Positions 26,248 to 35,375 of a DNA stretch of 64,000 bases are shown in pieces. The notes under the pieces were generated by a model. That model was not told the origin of the DNA and ran no database searches. It saw nothing but the letters and a program-made list of their open reading frames with translations. The number at the start of each line of letters is the position of its first letter. Within the stretch, counting starts at the first letter, position 1. Made by a program: the position numbers and the translations under genes. The DNA lies in NCBI GenBank assembly GCA_046330395.1, contig JAXLSS010000001.1, positions 283,304 through 347,303 on the forward strand, read 5' to 3'. The stretch comes from Ga0077560 sp046330395. Lineage in GTDB: Bacteria > Actinomycetota > Thermoleophilia > Miltoncostaeales > Miltoncostaeaceae.

Positions 26248-28089
26248 TCAGCCGCGGCGCCACCCGCGGTCGGGTGGTGGCGTGGCGTCAGGGGCGTCCG
26301 CCCGCGGCGTGGGGCCGGTTTGGACGGTGTCGCCGCCGGCGCTCTTGGCGTGATACAGCGCCTCATCGGCCCGGTGCAGCACCTGCGCGTCGGTCTCGCC
26401 CGGGAGCGCCTGCACCACCCCGGCGGATGCCGACAGGGGCAGCGCGAACCCGCACTCGACGCTGCGGACGCGGCGCACCAGGTGCTCGGCGCGCTCCTGT
26501 GCCACCTCCAGACCGGTGTCGGGGAGGATCCAGGCGAACTCGTCGCCGCCCAGCCGTGCGACCGTGTCCCCCGCGCGCGCACCGCCGTGCAGCGCGGCGG
26601 CGACGGTGGCCAGGGCCCGATCGCCCGCGGCGTGCCCGTACAGGTCGTTGATCTTCTTGAAGTGGTCGATGTCGAGCGTGATCAGGCACACGGGATGGCG
26701 GTCCAGCAGCTCCCGCAGGAGGCGGCGGTCGAACACCCGCCTGTTGCTGAGCCCGGTGAGGGCGTCGGACCCGGCCTCGTGCACCAGCTGCGCCCGCTCG
26801 GTCATGGAGGCCACCGCGATCGCGGCCAGGCCCGCGAAGCGCAGCATGCGTTCCGGTGCATCCTCGGCGTAGTCCGCGTGCAGCGCGGCGACGGAGACCG
26901 CGCCCCACACCTCACCGTCCACCCGGATGGGGACCCCCCGCGCCATGCGGGCGATCGGGAGCTCGCCCATGTTCAGCACGCGACCGGTGTCGGGGCCGAC
27001 GTCGCTGAGCAGCACCGGTTCCTTCGTGCTCCACACGCGCGCCACCGCCGTGTTGGCGTCCAGCAGGTCGATCGGGGCCGGGGGCGGATCGGTCACCGGG
27101 GGATCACCGGCCATGAAGAAGCCCTCCACGTGTCCGTGATGGCCCTCGAAACGGGTCACCGCCGCGATGTCCGCGCCCACCGACCCCGCCAGCCCGCCGG
27201 CGATCTCGCCGAACACCGCCCGCGATGCGGCACCGGTGGCCACGAGTTCGGCGATGCGGTGCAACGCCGCCGATTCCCCCTCGCGCCGCTTCAGCTCGCT
27301 GATGTCCACGAAGGTGGAGATCGCGGCCAGCGGAACCCCCGCCAACGAGCCCAGGGGACTGGAACTGACCCTCAGCCAGCGCACCGGCTCCGGTGCGCGC
27401 TGCACGCCCATCACGACGTCGCGCTGGGGGTCCCCGGTGGACAGGGTCACCACCGCCGGGATGGCGTCGAAGGGGAACGGGGAGCCGTCGGCGCTGAAGG
27501 CGCGCCAGCCGCGTTCGTGGAGACGGCCGCCCACCAGTTCCTCCACCGGCACGCCCAGGATGCGTGAAGCGGCCGTATTGGCCATCGCCACACGCCCCGT
27601 GGCGTCGTACACCATCACGCCGTCGCTCATCGAGTCCACCAGGTTGCGGGGGACGCGGATGTCATGGCGCAGGTAATCATCCACCAGCTGCGGCGCCGAC
27701 ATCTCCCGGATACGGATGATGTGCTCCGTCGGCGTCCCGTCGGCGCCCATCACGTGCACCCAGTCTTCCTCCACGGCCACCCGCCGGCCGTCGGTGTGCC
27801 GGATCTCCCCCCGGAACTCCCGATCGTCACCGGAGGTGATCCGGTCGAGCATCACCTGGAAGGCGCCCCAGGCATCCGGTGGCCACCACGGGTACGGCGG
27901 GCGCAGCCCGACCGCCTCCTCGCGGGGAATGCCGGTGAGCGTGCAGAAGCGCTCGTTGACGTCCAGCACCGTGCGGTCCCGGCTCACGATGAGCAGTGCC
28001 TGCGGGGTGAGGGCCATGAGGGCCGTGACGCGACTCGTGGCCCGCTGTGGCATCGCTCCGTTCCTCGGGTCCCCGGCCGCTCCCGACAT
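26248..28089 (-). CDS. PAS-PAS-GAF-GGDEF diguanylate cyclase
   Basis: Cytosolic c-di-GMP synthase of 613 residues. Two PAS domains (LTPQALLIVSRDRTVLDVNERF and VDSMSDGVMVYDATGRVAMAN), a GAF domain (around IAELVATGAASRAVF to ERMLRFAGLAAIAVASM), then a complete GGDEF domain. The latter has intact RLGGDEFAW, the substrate motif LITLDIDHFKKINDLYGHAAGD and an RxxD inhibitory site (RAGD) five residues before GGDEF, so it should be active and product-inhibited. The start is ATG 28089; ATG 28053 (MPQRAT) with GGAG is an alternative. Transcribed alone. Confidence 0.9.
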   Translation of the reverse strand: MSGAAGDPRNGAMPQRATSRVTALMALTPQALLIVSRDRTVLDVNERFCTLTGIPREEAVGLRPPYPWWPPDAWGAFQVMLDRITSGDDREFRGEIRHTDGRRVAVEEDWVHVMGADGTPTEHIIRIREMSAPQLVDDYLRHDIRVPRNLVDSMSDGVMVYDATGRVAMANTAASRILGVPVEELVGGRLHERGWRAFSADGSPFPFDAIPAVVTLSTGDPQRDVVMGVQRAPEPVRWLRVSSSPLGSLAGVPLAAISTFVDISELKRREGESAALHRIAELVATGAASRAVFGEIAGGLAGSVGADIAAVTRFEGHHGHVEGFFMAGDPPVTDPPPAPIDLLDANTAVARVWSTKEPVLLSDVGPDTGRVLNMGELPIARMARGVPIRVDGEVWGAVSVAALHADYAEDAPERMLRFAGLAAIAVASMTERAQLVHEAGSDALTGLSNRRVFDRRLLRELLDRHPVCLITLDIDHFKKINDLYGHAAGDRALATVAAALHGGARAGDTVARLGGDEFAWILPDTGLEVAQERAEHLVRRVRSVECGFALPLSASAGVVQALPGETDAQVLHRADEALYHAKSAGGDTVQTGPTPRADAPDATPPPDRGWRRG

Positions 28090-28309
28090 CCCGTTCCCCG
28101 CTCCGCGCTCCGACTCCCACCGCTCCCGTGGGCCATGCGGGGGAGCGGTCCAACCTTCAAATATGTGTACTCCGATCCTGGTGCGCGGCGAAGCCGACCG
28201 CCACGCGAATCGGCGGCAAGTGGAGACCGCGTCGGGATAGTGGGCGAAATCGGCCGCGCATCGGCTCCGGTGCGTGCGGGGGGCACGGCACCGGAGGTCC
28301 GCATCGCGG

Positions 28310-29746
28310 TCAGCGGAGAGCGGCGATCACCTGCGATGCCGCGCGGCGGCCCGAGCGGTACGCCCCGTGCACGGTGGAGTGGTGGTCGGGGTCGGTGGCC
28401 TCCCCGGCGAAGAACACCCGGTCGTGAACCGGCGTCGCGAGGGCCAACCGGTCACCGCGGTGCGCGCCCAGCGCGGGGTAGGTGTACGAGCCGCCGGTGA
28501 GCGGGTCCATCGACCATGTGCTCGTGCGCTGCGCAACGGGCTGCGGCACCGACGACCCGAACATGGCGCGCAGGGCGGCGGTGGCATCGGCCCGCACCTC
28601 GGCGGGCGACGCGGTCTCGACGGCCCGGCCCGCGTCGCCGCCGTTGAACCCCAGCAGCACCGGTGCGCCGGCACGCGCAAGGCTCACCCACTCGCCCCAG
28701 TGGCCCGGCGCGGGCGCCACGTACTCCTGCCAGTCGACAGCCGCCGGCCAGAACGTCCGGTCGAAGCGGAGGAAGGTCTTGCTCAGCACACCCATCCGCA
28801 GGACCTCGATCGCGTGTCGCACGGGGTCCGGAAGGTCGGGCGTGAACGCGATCGCCCCCGTCCGCAGCGCGCCCGGCGGCACCGTCACGATCACCGCGCC
28901 GGCACGGATCACGCCGGCGCTCGTGCCGATGTCCACCCCCCTCGCGTGCCGACGGATGGACCTGGCGGTCACGCGCGTGCGCACCGCGACACCCTGGGCG
29001 AGCCACCTCACCACGCGGTCGAACCCGTCGGGCAGCAGGGCGTCCTCGCCCGTCCGCCCGTACTCGCGCCCGGCGTCCACATCCCACGCCGAAAGCTCGT
29101 CCGGCTCGGCGCCCCACTCCGTGACGTAACCGGCGTTGAGCGCGAAGGCCAGGTCGGCCGACTCGGCCGCCGACAGGGCGGGACCCGCGGCGCTCAACCG
29201 GCCGACCGCAGCCGCCAGCGACTCGTCGCGTCCCCGCCGCGCCGCGGCCCGCAGGGCGCGATCGATGACGCGCTCCCACCGCGCCGTGTCCGGGGCCCTC
29301 AGCCCCTGGGCCACCAGCGACGCATCGACGTGCACCTGCCCGGATGCGTACGAGGTGTGCAGCAGCCGGGCCCCCGCGCGCCGGGCGAGCGGGGTGATCG
29401 GGTTGCCATGCCAGCCGTGGATCCACGACGCCCCCATGTCCAGGGGCACCCCGGGCCAGTCACGGACGGTGTGGATGCGTCCACCGATCCGGGGGCGCGC
29501 CTCGATCACGATCACGCGGAGTCCCGCGCGCGTGAGCACATGCGCCGCGGCCAGCCCGGCGATGCCCGCCCCGATCACGACCACGGGATCCGCGTCTCGC
29601 GCGGCGCGGGCGGTGGCCAGGGGCGCCGACGCCGCGAGGCCGCCGGCGATCATCGCCGTCAGGAACTGCCGGCGGGTCGGGCCGGCGTCGCACGCCGGGG
29701 CCCGGCCGTCGTGCGTGGGGGGTGACGCGCGGGCATCCCGGTTCAT
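28310..29746 (-). CDS. FAD-dependent amine oxidase with Tat signal
   Basis: Flavin monoamine/polyamine oxidase-like protein, about 478 residues, probably exported: a twin-arginine signal TRRQFLTAMIAGGLAAS near residues 25-41. FAD-binding Rossmann motif VVVIGAGIAGLAAAHVL followed by EARPRIGGRIHT, the conserved LDMGASWIHG, and at the C-terminus RVFFAGEATDPDHHSTVHGA, the second FAD motif of the family. Substrate probably a primary, poly- or aromatic amine. Start ATG 29746; GTG 29755 adds three residues. It is the last chromosomal gene before the tRNA remnant and integrase. Confidence 0.9.
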   Translation of the reverse strand: MNRDARASPPTHDGRAPACDAGPTRRQFLTAMIAGGLAASAPLATARAARDADPVVVIGAGIAGLAAAHVLTRAGLRVIVIEARPRIGGRIHTVRDWPGVPLDMGASWIHGWHGNPITPLARRAGARLLHTSYASGQVHVDASLVAQGLRAPDTARWERVIDRALRAAARRGRDESLAAAVGRLSAAGPALSAAESADLAFALNAGYVTEWGAEPDELSAWDVDAGREYGRTGEDALLPDGFDRVVRWLAQGVAVRTRVTARSIRRHARGVDIGTSAGVIRAGAVIVTVPPGALRTGAIAFTPDLPDPVRHAIEVLRMGVLSKTFLRFDRTFWPAAVDWQEYVAPAPGHWGEWVSLARAGAPVLLGFNGGDAGRAVETASPAEVRADATAALRAMFGSSVPQPVAQRTSTWSMDPLTGGSYTYPALGAHRGDRLALATPVHDRVFFAGEATDPDHHSTVHGAYRSGRRAASQVIAALR

Positions 29747-29779
29747 CGGGCGCACTCTACGGAGGCCGTCCGGCCCACG

Positions 29780-29804
29780 AAAAAGGCCCTGTCTCCAGGG
29801 CCTT
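29780..29804 (-). terminator. Rho-independent terminator of the former tRNA gene
   Basis: On the minus strand, arms AAGGCCCTG / CAGGGCCTT around a four-base loop, followed by a run of T. It lies six bases beyond the tRNA 3' end, as expected for the original tRNA transcript terminator left behind after integration. Confidence 0.8.
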
Positions 29805-29810
29805 CGAAAG

Positions 29811-29852
29811 TAGCGGGGGCAGGATTCGAACCTGCGACCTTCGGGTTATGAG
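29811..29852 (-). tRNA. 3' half of a CAU-anticodon tRNA (probably initiator tRNA-Met); attachment site
   Basis: Reading the minus strand there is an intact anticodon loop CTCATAA, 3' anticodon strand CCCGA, variable loop AGGTC, complete T arm (GCAGG-TTCGAAT-CCTGC) and 3' acceptor strand CCCCGCT-A. The 5' part is missing: the bases preceding the loop (GCCTCCGC) do not pair with CCCGA, and no D arm or GCGGGG acceptor strand follows upstream. The sequence best fits actinobacterial initiator tRNA. Integration at this tRNA leaves exactly such a displaced 3' fragment; the integrase stop is 80 bases away. A full copy should lie at the other end of the element. Confidence 0.8.
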
Positions 29853-29932
29853 GCGGAGGCTAGAACGGCGATTCCGGCTTGTCCAAGGGGTTTTCACGCC
29901 GGCCAGCGGTCCCCGCACCGGGTCCCGCACCG

Positions 29933-31144
29933 CTATCCGGCGAGCATTCCTTCCAGCGCCTGCGTGACCGCATCCAGCGCTGAGGGGTCGTTGAGGTGGG
30001 CGTAGACCTTGGCGGTAACGGTGGGGTCGGCGTGGCCCGCCATCCGTGACACCACCAGCAGGGGCACACCCGCCAAGAGGGCCAGGGACACCATGGTGTG
30101 GCGCAAGCCGTGAAGCGTGCACAGTGGCCGACCGTTGACGTCCACAAGCCCCGCGCGGCGCATCGTGCGTTCAACCAGCTGCGTGGGTGAGTCGGCCGAC
30201 ATCGGCCCCCCGTTCGCTCCCGGCCACACGAAGCCGTTCGGGTCCCCGTGGCCGTCCGCCAGTGACCGCTCCTGCCACTCTGTGAGCCTGGCGGCCATCG
30301 TGTGCGTCACCGGGATGGTGCGGGCGCGCCGGCCCTTGGTGCTCTTCTCGATCGGCTGGCCGCCGGCCGTGCGCGGGTGCCACACGCTGCGGCGGACCGT
30401 AAGGCGCCGGGCGGAGAGGTCCACGTCGCTCCACCGCAGCCCGATGATCTCTCCCCGTCGAAGCCCGCCCTCCCCGGCCGCCCGCAGGATCGTCTCGTGG
30501 CGCCGGGTGGCCGCGGTGGCGAACAGCTGCGCCAGTTGCGGGGCGCTCAGCACCCGCTCGACAGAGGATTGCTCGTGGGTGGACGGGGGAGGCAGGCGCA
30601 ACCCGGCGGCGTGGTTGATGGGGATGCGGTCCCACTCCACCGCCATCCTGAGGATCGCGCGGATGGCCTCCAGCGCGTGTTTGGCCACCGTGTGGCTGGT
30701 GGCCTCAGAGAGCACCCCGGTCCACCACCGCTCAAGCACCTCACGACTGAGTTCGTTCAGGGGGAGATGCCCGAGCACGGGAGCGATCCGCAGGCGGTAG
30801 GCCTCGGAGTAGCAGTAGATCGTCGCGTCGGTGAGGATGTGCTGGCGAGATCGAAGGAAGTCTCCGGCGAACTCCGTGAGCGGGACCGCCCCGGGTGGTG
30901 CCTCCGGTTCCGGGGCGGGCCGCCCGGCGACACGCAGCCGGTTTCGTTCGGCGCGCGCCTGGGCGACGGTGCCGTGCACGGTGACGGTGCGATGCGTTCC
31001 CGGCAGCAACGCGGGTGCCTTGACCTGCAGGGGCACTTGCAGCGCCGTCCGGGTCGCCGGTCGGAGCTGGATGGGCATCCGATGCGGTGGGCACGGTAGA
31101 CGCCCTCCTCAACGCGTTCCCGCCAGCCGCGGCGCTCAGGGCAC
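29933..31144 (-). CDS. tyrosine-type site-specific integrase (N-terminal frameshift)
   Basis: Phage-type recombinase, about 400 residues. SAM-like core-binding domain (LTEFAGDFLRSRQHIL to ILRMAVEWDRIPINHA) and catalytic domain with the Arg of GEGGLRRGEIIGLRW, the HxxR box LHGLRHTM, the late His of RMAGHADPT and the nucleophilic Tyr in KVYAHL. The in-frame ATG at 31078 is not the real start. A perfect AAAGGAGG at 31150-31157 precedes GTG 31144, and the frame there encodes WRERVEEGVYRAHRIGCPSS, the usual actinobacterial integrase N-terminus. It shifts into the main frame near 31025, and a further 1-base fix is needed just after the GTG. The start directly follows the excisionase stop. Confidence 0.87.
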
Positions 31145-31145
31145 G

Positions 31146-31490
31146 TCAGCCTCCTTTCGTCACCGCGGTCAGCATCGGGCGGTGGGATCCGGTGGTCCAG
31201 GTCACCTGTCCACCACATTCGGTTTCCACCAGTCCGGGGGAGGTGGTTGTGACTGTCGGGCGATGCCCGGCGTAGGCCTTGTCGCACGGACGGGTCGCCG
31301 GTGCAGGCCACGTGGCGGTGCGCGTGCTCCCACGCGGCAAGGTCGGGTGCGGCGATGAGGAGCCGGCCACCCCACGGCGAGCGCGCCGGCCTCGTGCATC
31401 ACGCGGCGTGCGGCCCGAGGGTCCGCGAAGGCCGTACCGCAGGCGCACCTCCTCGACGGTCAGCAGTGCGGGAGGCCGGTGATTGCGCGA
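31146..31490 (-). pseudogene. excisionase-like helix-turn-helix gene, frameshifted
   Basis: Conserved excisionase/MerR-like DNA-binding pieces run through three frames: LLTVEEVRLRYGL, then DPRAARRVMHEAGALAVG, then GRLLIAAPDLAAWEHAHRHV, matching the HTH-plus-wing fold of actinobacterial Xis proteins. The stop (31146-31148) comes one base before the integrase GTG, as in xis-int operons. Its beginning overlaps the relaxase 3' end, and no good start codon is visible in frame. Two to three indels in about 100 codons could be real decay or sequence errors. Confidence 0.55.
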
Positions 31491-34439
31491 TCCGGACCGC
31501 GCAGAGCGCTCAGAGGGAACGCCCCAGGTCGAGTCCAGGGCCCGCGAGCTCGCGCGTGCGGGGTTCGTGCAGGCGTGCGCTGCGGCGCCGGGTGTAGGAG
31601 TTCGTTGATCTCGTTGAGGCGGGTGCGCAGCTGGTCGGTGGTCAGCTTCGCCAGTTCGGGTCGCGGGGGCTCGGGGCGTCGCGGTGGCGGCGTCGGGGAC
31701 GTGTGGGCGATGCGGTCCTCGACCTCGCGGATCTGGTGGGTGAGGTCGCGGCGGGCTCGGCTGAGTGGGCGTGTGGCCTGCCGTGCGGCGGTGAGCCGCT
31801 CGCGCTGGGCGTGAAGTTCGCGCAGCTGGTCGCGGTGGTACCGGGCCTGCTCGTCGGTGGCGAGGGCGCGTCGGATCCATTGGGCTTCGGTGCTCAGCGA
31901 CTCCCGGCGTGCCTGAGCGTCGGCGAGCTGCTGGGTGGCGAGCGGCTCGGCGGTCGGGCGGCTCATGGCGCGTGCAAGCCCCTCGAGTCCGGCGCGCGTG
32001 CCGGGATCGAGGGCGATCACCGGTTCCCGTGCGGGTTCGGTGAGGTAGATGCGGGTGCCCTCGCGGGCGCGGGTGAGGGCGACGTATCCCCATTCGGCGA
32101 GGTGGCGTTGGTCACTGGCGAGGACGAAGGCGTGGTCGACGGTGGCGCCCTGGGAGGCGTGGACGGTGAGGGCGTAGCCGTGGCGGACGTGCTGGGCCGC
32201 GTAGTCGCAGGGGAGCTCAAGCCGCTCCCCTGCGTCGGTGCGCACCACGACGCCCGTGGTGGTGAGTGGCAAACTCGACGACTGTCCCGCGAGTGCCGTT
32301 CCGGACCCCGAGGGCGTAGTCGTTGTGCTTGCAGATCACCTGGTCGCCGACCGCGAGCGCCGTACCCCCGTAGATCCGTTCCTCGCCGAGGAGATCGGCC
32401 TTGCGCATGCGTTCGCGAGCCTGCTGGTTCAGGGCGTCGACTTCACGGTTGCGGTGAGCGAGCATCACGACCTCACCCGGGCCGCGGCGGCCGGCGGCGG
32501 TCCACCAGTCCTCGACCATCTGTGAGTGTGTCTGGTCGGGTTCGCGGGCGGTGGCGATGCGCCCGTGCGCGGCGTAGGCGGCGAGCGCCTCGTGTGCGTT
32601 GCCGTCGCGGAGGTCCTTGAGGGCATCGCGCTCCCACGCCTCGACCTGCCGCCGGTTGCCGACCAGCTCGACGGTTTGGACCTCGCTGGTGAGGGCGGCG
32701 AACAGGCCGCCGGGTCCGACCGCGGGCAACTGGGCGGGGTCACCGACCAACACGACACGCCCACCGGCGCGCGTGACCCCATCGATCGCGGCGGTGAGGG
32801 TGTGGGTGTCGGCCATGGAGGCCTCGTCGATGATCACGCACCCGTGTGCGGGAGTTCGCGTGGGTTCGCGCAGGTCCGCGAGGAGTGCATGAAGAGTGGT
32901 CGCCTGCACCCCGGTGGCCTCCGCGAGCACTCGGGCCGCTTGCGCGGAGGGTGCGGCTGCGCGGACGGGGATCCCGGACTCGCGCAGGGCCGCGCAGGCC
33001 GCCGCGAGGGCGGTGGTCTTGCCGGCGCCGGCGTGCCCGATGACACACGCCACCTGTTCGTCGGCGCGCGCGACCAGCGTGGCCGCATGGATCTGTTCGG
33101 GGGTGAGGTGAACGTGGGTGTGCGTGAGGGCTCGCGTGAGTTCGCGCGGGTGCGCGCGGGCCACCTGCTGGCCCTGCCCCGCCCGGGCGATCCGCAGGGC
33201 GTGTTCCTCGACGCGCACGAGCTCCACCGGGATGAACCGTGCGGGTGCGCCGAGGGTCTGCGCGGGCACGCGCACCAGCCGGGGGTCACGCGTGAGTCCC
33301 TCCACGAGTTTGATCAGCCGGTCGGCGGTGGCCCCCTCGTGGTGCTGGTCGCACACGGCGCGAAGCAGGTCAGCCGTCGTGGTCGCGACGCCTGCGCGCA
33401 CCACCCCGGACTCCCCGAGCACGGCCTGTGTGACCTCGCGCGGGTGCGGGACGGTCGGTGTGCGCGGGTGCGCGTGGAGTGCGCGCAGGTGGGCGCGGTC
33501 CAGGCCGTGCTCGGCGGCCCGCGCACGCCACCGCTCACGCGCGACGGTGAGATCAAGGGCGCGTTTGACCGGTCGGGTGACGACTTGGGCGATGCGCCGG
33601 CCGGCGTGCGTGTCCAACCCGCGGGCGCGGGCCTCCTCCAGCACAATCGCGCGACGGCGGCTGAACTCCTCGATCACCCCGCGCGGCACCCCAGCCAGAT
33701 CCGCCTGCCCCGCGCGCACCGGCCCCCACTCCACCCCCAACCGCTGAGTGAGCTCACTCCGGAGGCGGGCTTGGTAGACATGCCCGGCGGCGGTGCGCCA
33801 ATCGGCAAGCAGCAACCTGCCGTCCAGGGCCCGGTACTTCCCGTCCCCGGTGCGCCCCAGGTTGGCGACCACCACGTGGGTGTGCAGGTGCGGGTCCCCG
33901 TCGCGGTTGGTGCGGTGCGCGAATCCCGCCGCCACCAGGCCGGCGCGTTCACGCACCACGCCCTGGGGCCCGCTCCGCACCACCGCGGCGTAGCGCTCGA
34001 GCACCTGGAGGGCGTCCTGCCAGGCCGCCCTGTGCGCCTCACCGACCTCACCACGGATCCGCTCATCACCGAGGGCGTGCAGCAGGCTCACCGACTTGGG
34101 CGCCTCAAAGGTCAGATCAAAGCCCACCACCGGCCGCAGCACCACCTGCTCACTCGTGCGCTGTCCGGTCGCCGGGTCGATCCCCTCCCGGGTGACGGTG
34201 CGCTCGGAGACCGCCCGGCGCAACACCTCCCCGCTGAGCGGGTGCCGGCCGTCGAGCAGATCCGACAGCTCGCCATCGCGGACCTCGCCAACCAGCGCCA
34301 GCTCCTGGGCGCCGCTGCCGGCCCATTCCCCGCGGGCCTCACCCTGCCCTGAGTAGTAGGCCTCACGGTCAGTGGCGACGGTGCGCTCGTAGTAGGTGCG
34401 GGCAGCGCCATCCGGCCGCAGCCGCGCCGCGGTCAGCAT
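31460..34439 (-). CDS. MobF-family relaxase/helicase (TrwC/TraI-like), one frameshift
   Basis: About 990 residues. The N-terminal relaxase domain opens MLTAARLRPDGAARTYYERT with the catalytic tyrosine pair, followed by GFDLTFEAPKSVSLL and the metal-binding three-His motif DPHLHTHVVVANL. The C-terminal half is a RecD-like helicase: Walker A GHAGAGKTTAL, Walker B VIIDEASM, VLVGDPAQLP, and motif VI-like YVALTRAREGTRIYL. The frame changes near 32265 (EFATHH to TTTGVVVRTDAG), a one-base event. Start ATG 34439 behind GGACT. It would nick oriT and unwind DNA for conjugal transfer; oriT is probably in the gene-free stretch upstream. No coupling protein is seen. Confidence 0.9.
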
Positions 34440-35375
34440 TTCGAGTCCTGCTGTCGACGGTGAGCCCCCACGACATCCAAACGGGGTGAGCACCGGAAAA
34501 GCAGGGGTGCAAGACAGCTAAGGCTCGGCCAGCGCGCGCTGCTGGTGCGTCAGGAAATCACTGCGTGCGTGCCGCTTCCCGCTTCGGTCGGGTTGAGGGG
34601 TTCAGCCGGTTGTCGTCTCCTTGCCCATTTTCTGCCGGTCCGGCCCTCGGCCCCAGACGCCGCCGGGAGTTCCCGCCTCCCTGCCCGCCATCACGCTCGG
34701 CCCAGCCACTGCCACGGCGTCCCAAGATCGGCTGTCGCACCTTCGGTGCATCTTGTGCGCAGACTGGGACGGCGGGCTGATCGCCACCTGCGCTCCATAT
34801 CGGGGAGTGCCGGCCTGAGCCCGCTGCGCTCCATGCCCCTTCGACGGTGCGGAACGCCGGGGCGGCAGCGAGGCGGCGTATTTGTTCGGCCTGATCGATG
34901 CGGTGATCCACCTCCGGTGCCGCCCCGATCGCGATCCTCGTTGCAGGTCCAGCTGACCCGCTGGCGTCTCGGCAGGCCGCACCGGGAAGTCGCCGCGCCG
35001 CCGAGCACGGCAACGGGTATCGTCGCGCTGCGACCCGGGACGAAGCGCAGAGAGCCGAGTTCTCAGACCCCTGGCTGAGGCCTGCTTGCCGGTTCAGGTC
35101 CCCGGCCTCACCCCGACGGGCTCCGTGAACCCTGGGGCTTCGTTCAGATCCGCCCAGTCGTCCTTTGTGCGTGCAGCCACGGTGGCCGGAGTTGCCAGCC
35201 GGTGACCCCCAGCCGCGGGTCCCGCGCAACAGGAATGGTGGGGAGCAGGGTCAACCGAGCGGGGTCTCGTTGTCCCTGCACCCAACATACCGTCGCTTCC
35301 CGACCCGGTGTGTGCCCGGTTACACCAAGGGCGGCGGCCCGGCTCGTGATGGCTCCGTCCCGGCCGCGTGGGGGT
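34440..35375. other. gene-free stretch upstream of relaxase; candidate oriT region
   Basis: 936 bases in which open frames exist on both strands but none has family similarity, a plausible start or normal composition. Small hairpins occur (for example CCCGCTTCGGTCGGG near 34587 and GCACCTTCGGTGC near 34737). MobF origins of transfer usually lie just upstream of the relaxase gene, which is here. It also holds one copy of a 19-base sequence repeated at 49.7 kb. Confidence 0.4.
34743..34761 (-). repeat. 19-bp repeat, copy A (inverted relative to copy B)
   Basis: On the minus strand TGCGCACAAGATGCACCGA, identical to 49746-49764 on the plus strand. Both copies lie in stretches without recognisable genes. 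Confidence 0.6.

Larger units (their letters stand above)
29811..34499. mobile_element. left portion of an integrative mobilisable element
   Basis: From the tRNA remnant: tyrosine integrase, excisionase-like gene and MobF relaxase, all reading toward the att site, in the compact order usual for actinobacterial integrative elements. I see no replication protein and no TraB/FtsK-type translocase, so it may be mobilisable but not self-transmissible. The right boundary cannot be placed: no second copy of the 42-base tRNA segment was noticed up to 64 kb. I stop this feature at the relaxase; the metal and redox genes beyond may or may not be cargo. Confidence 0.7.

Noticed and set aside
29811..29890. 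complete tRNA gene at the integrase end
   Set aside because: Only the anticodon loop, T arm and 3' acceptor strand fit; no pairing 5' acceptor strand or D arm exists upstream.
34545..35229. ORFs of 177 (plus) and 223 (minus) codons upstream of the relaxase
   Set aside because: Ser/Arg/Pro/Gly-rich translations on both strands, no start context, no family resemblance.
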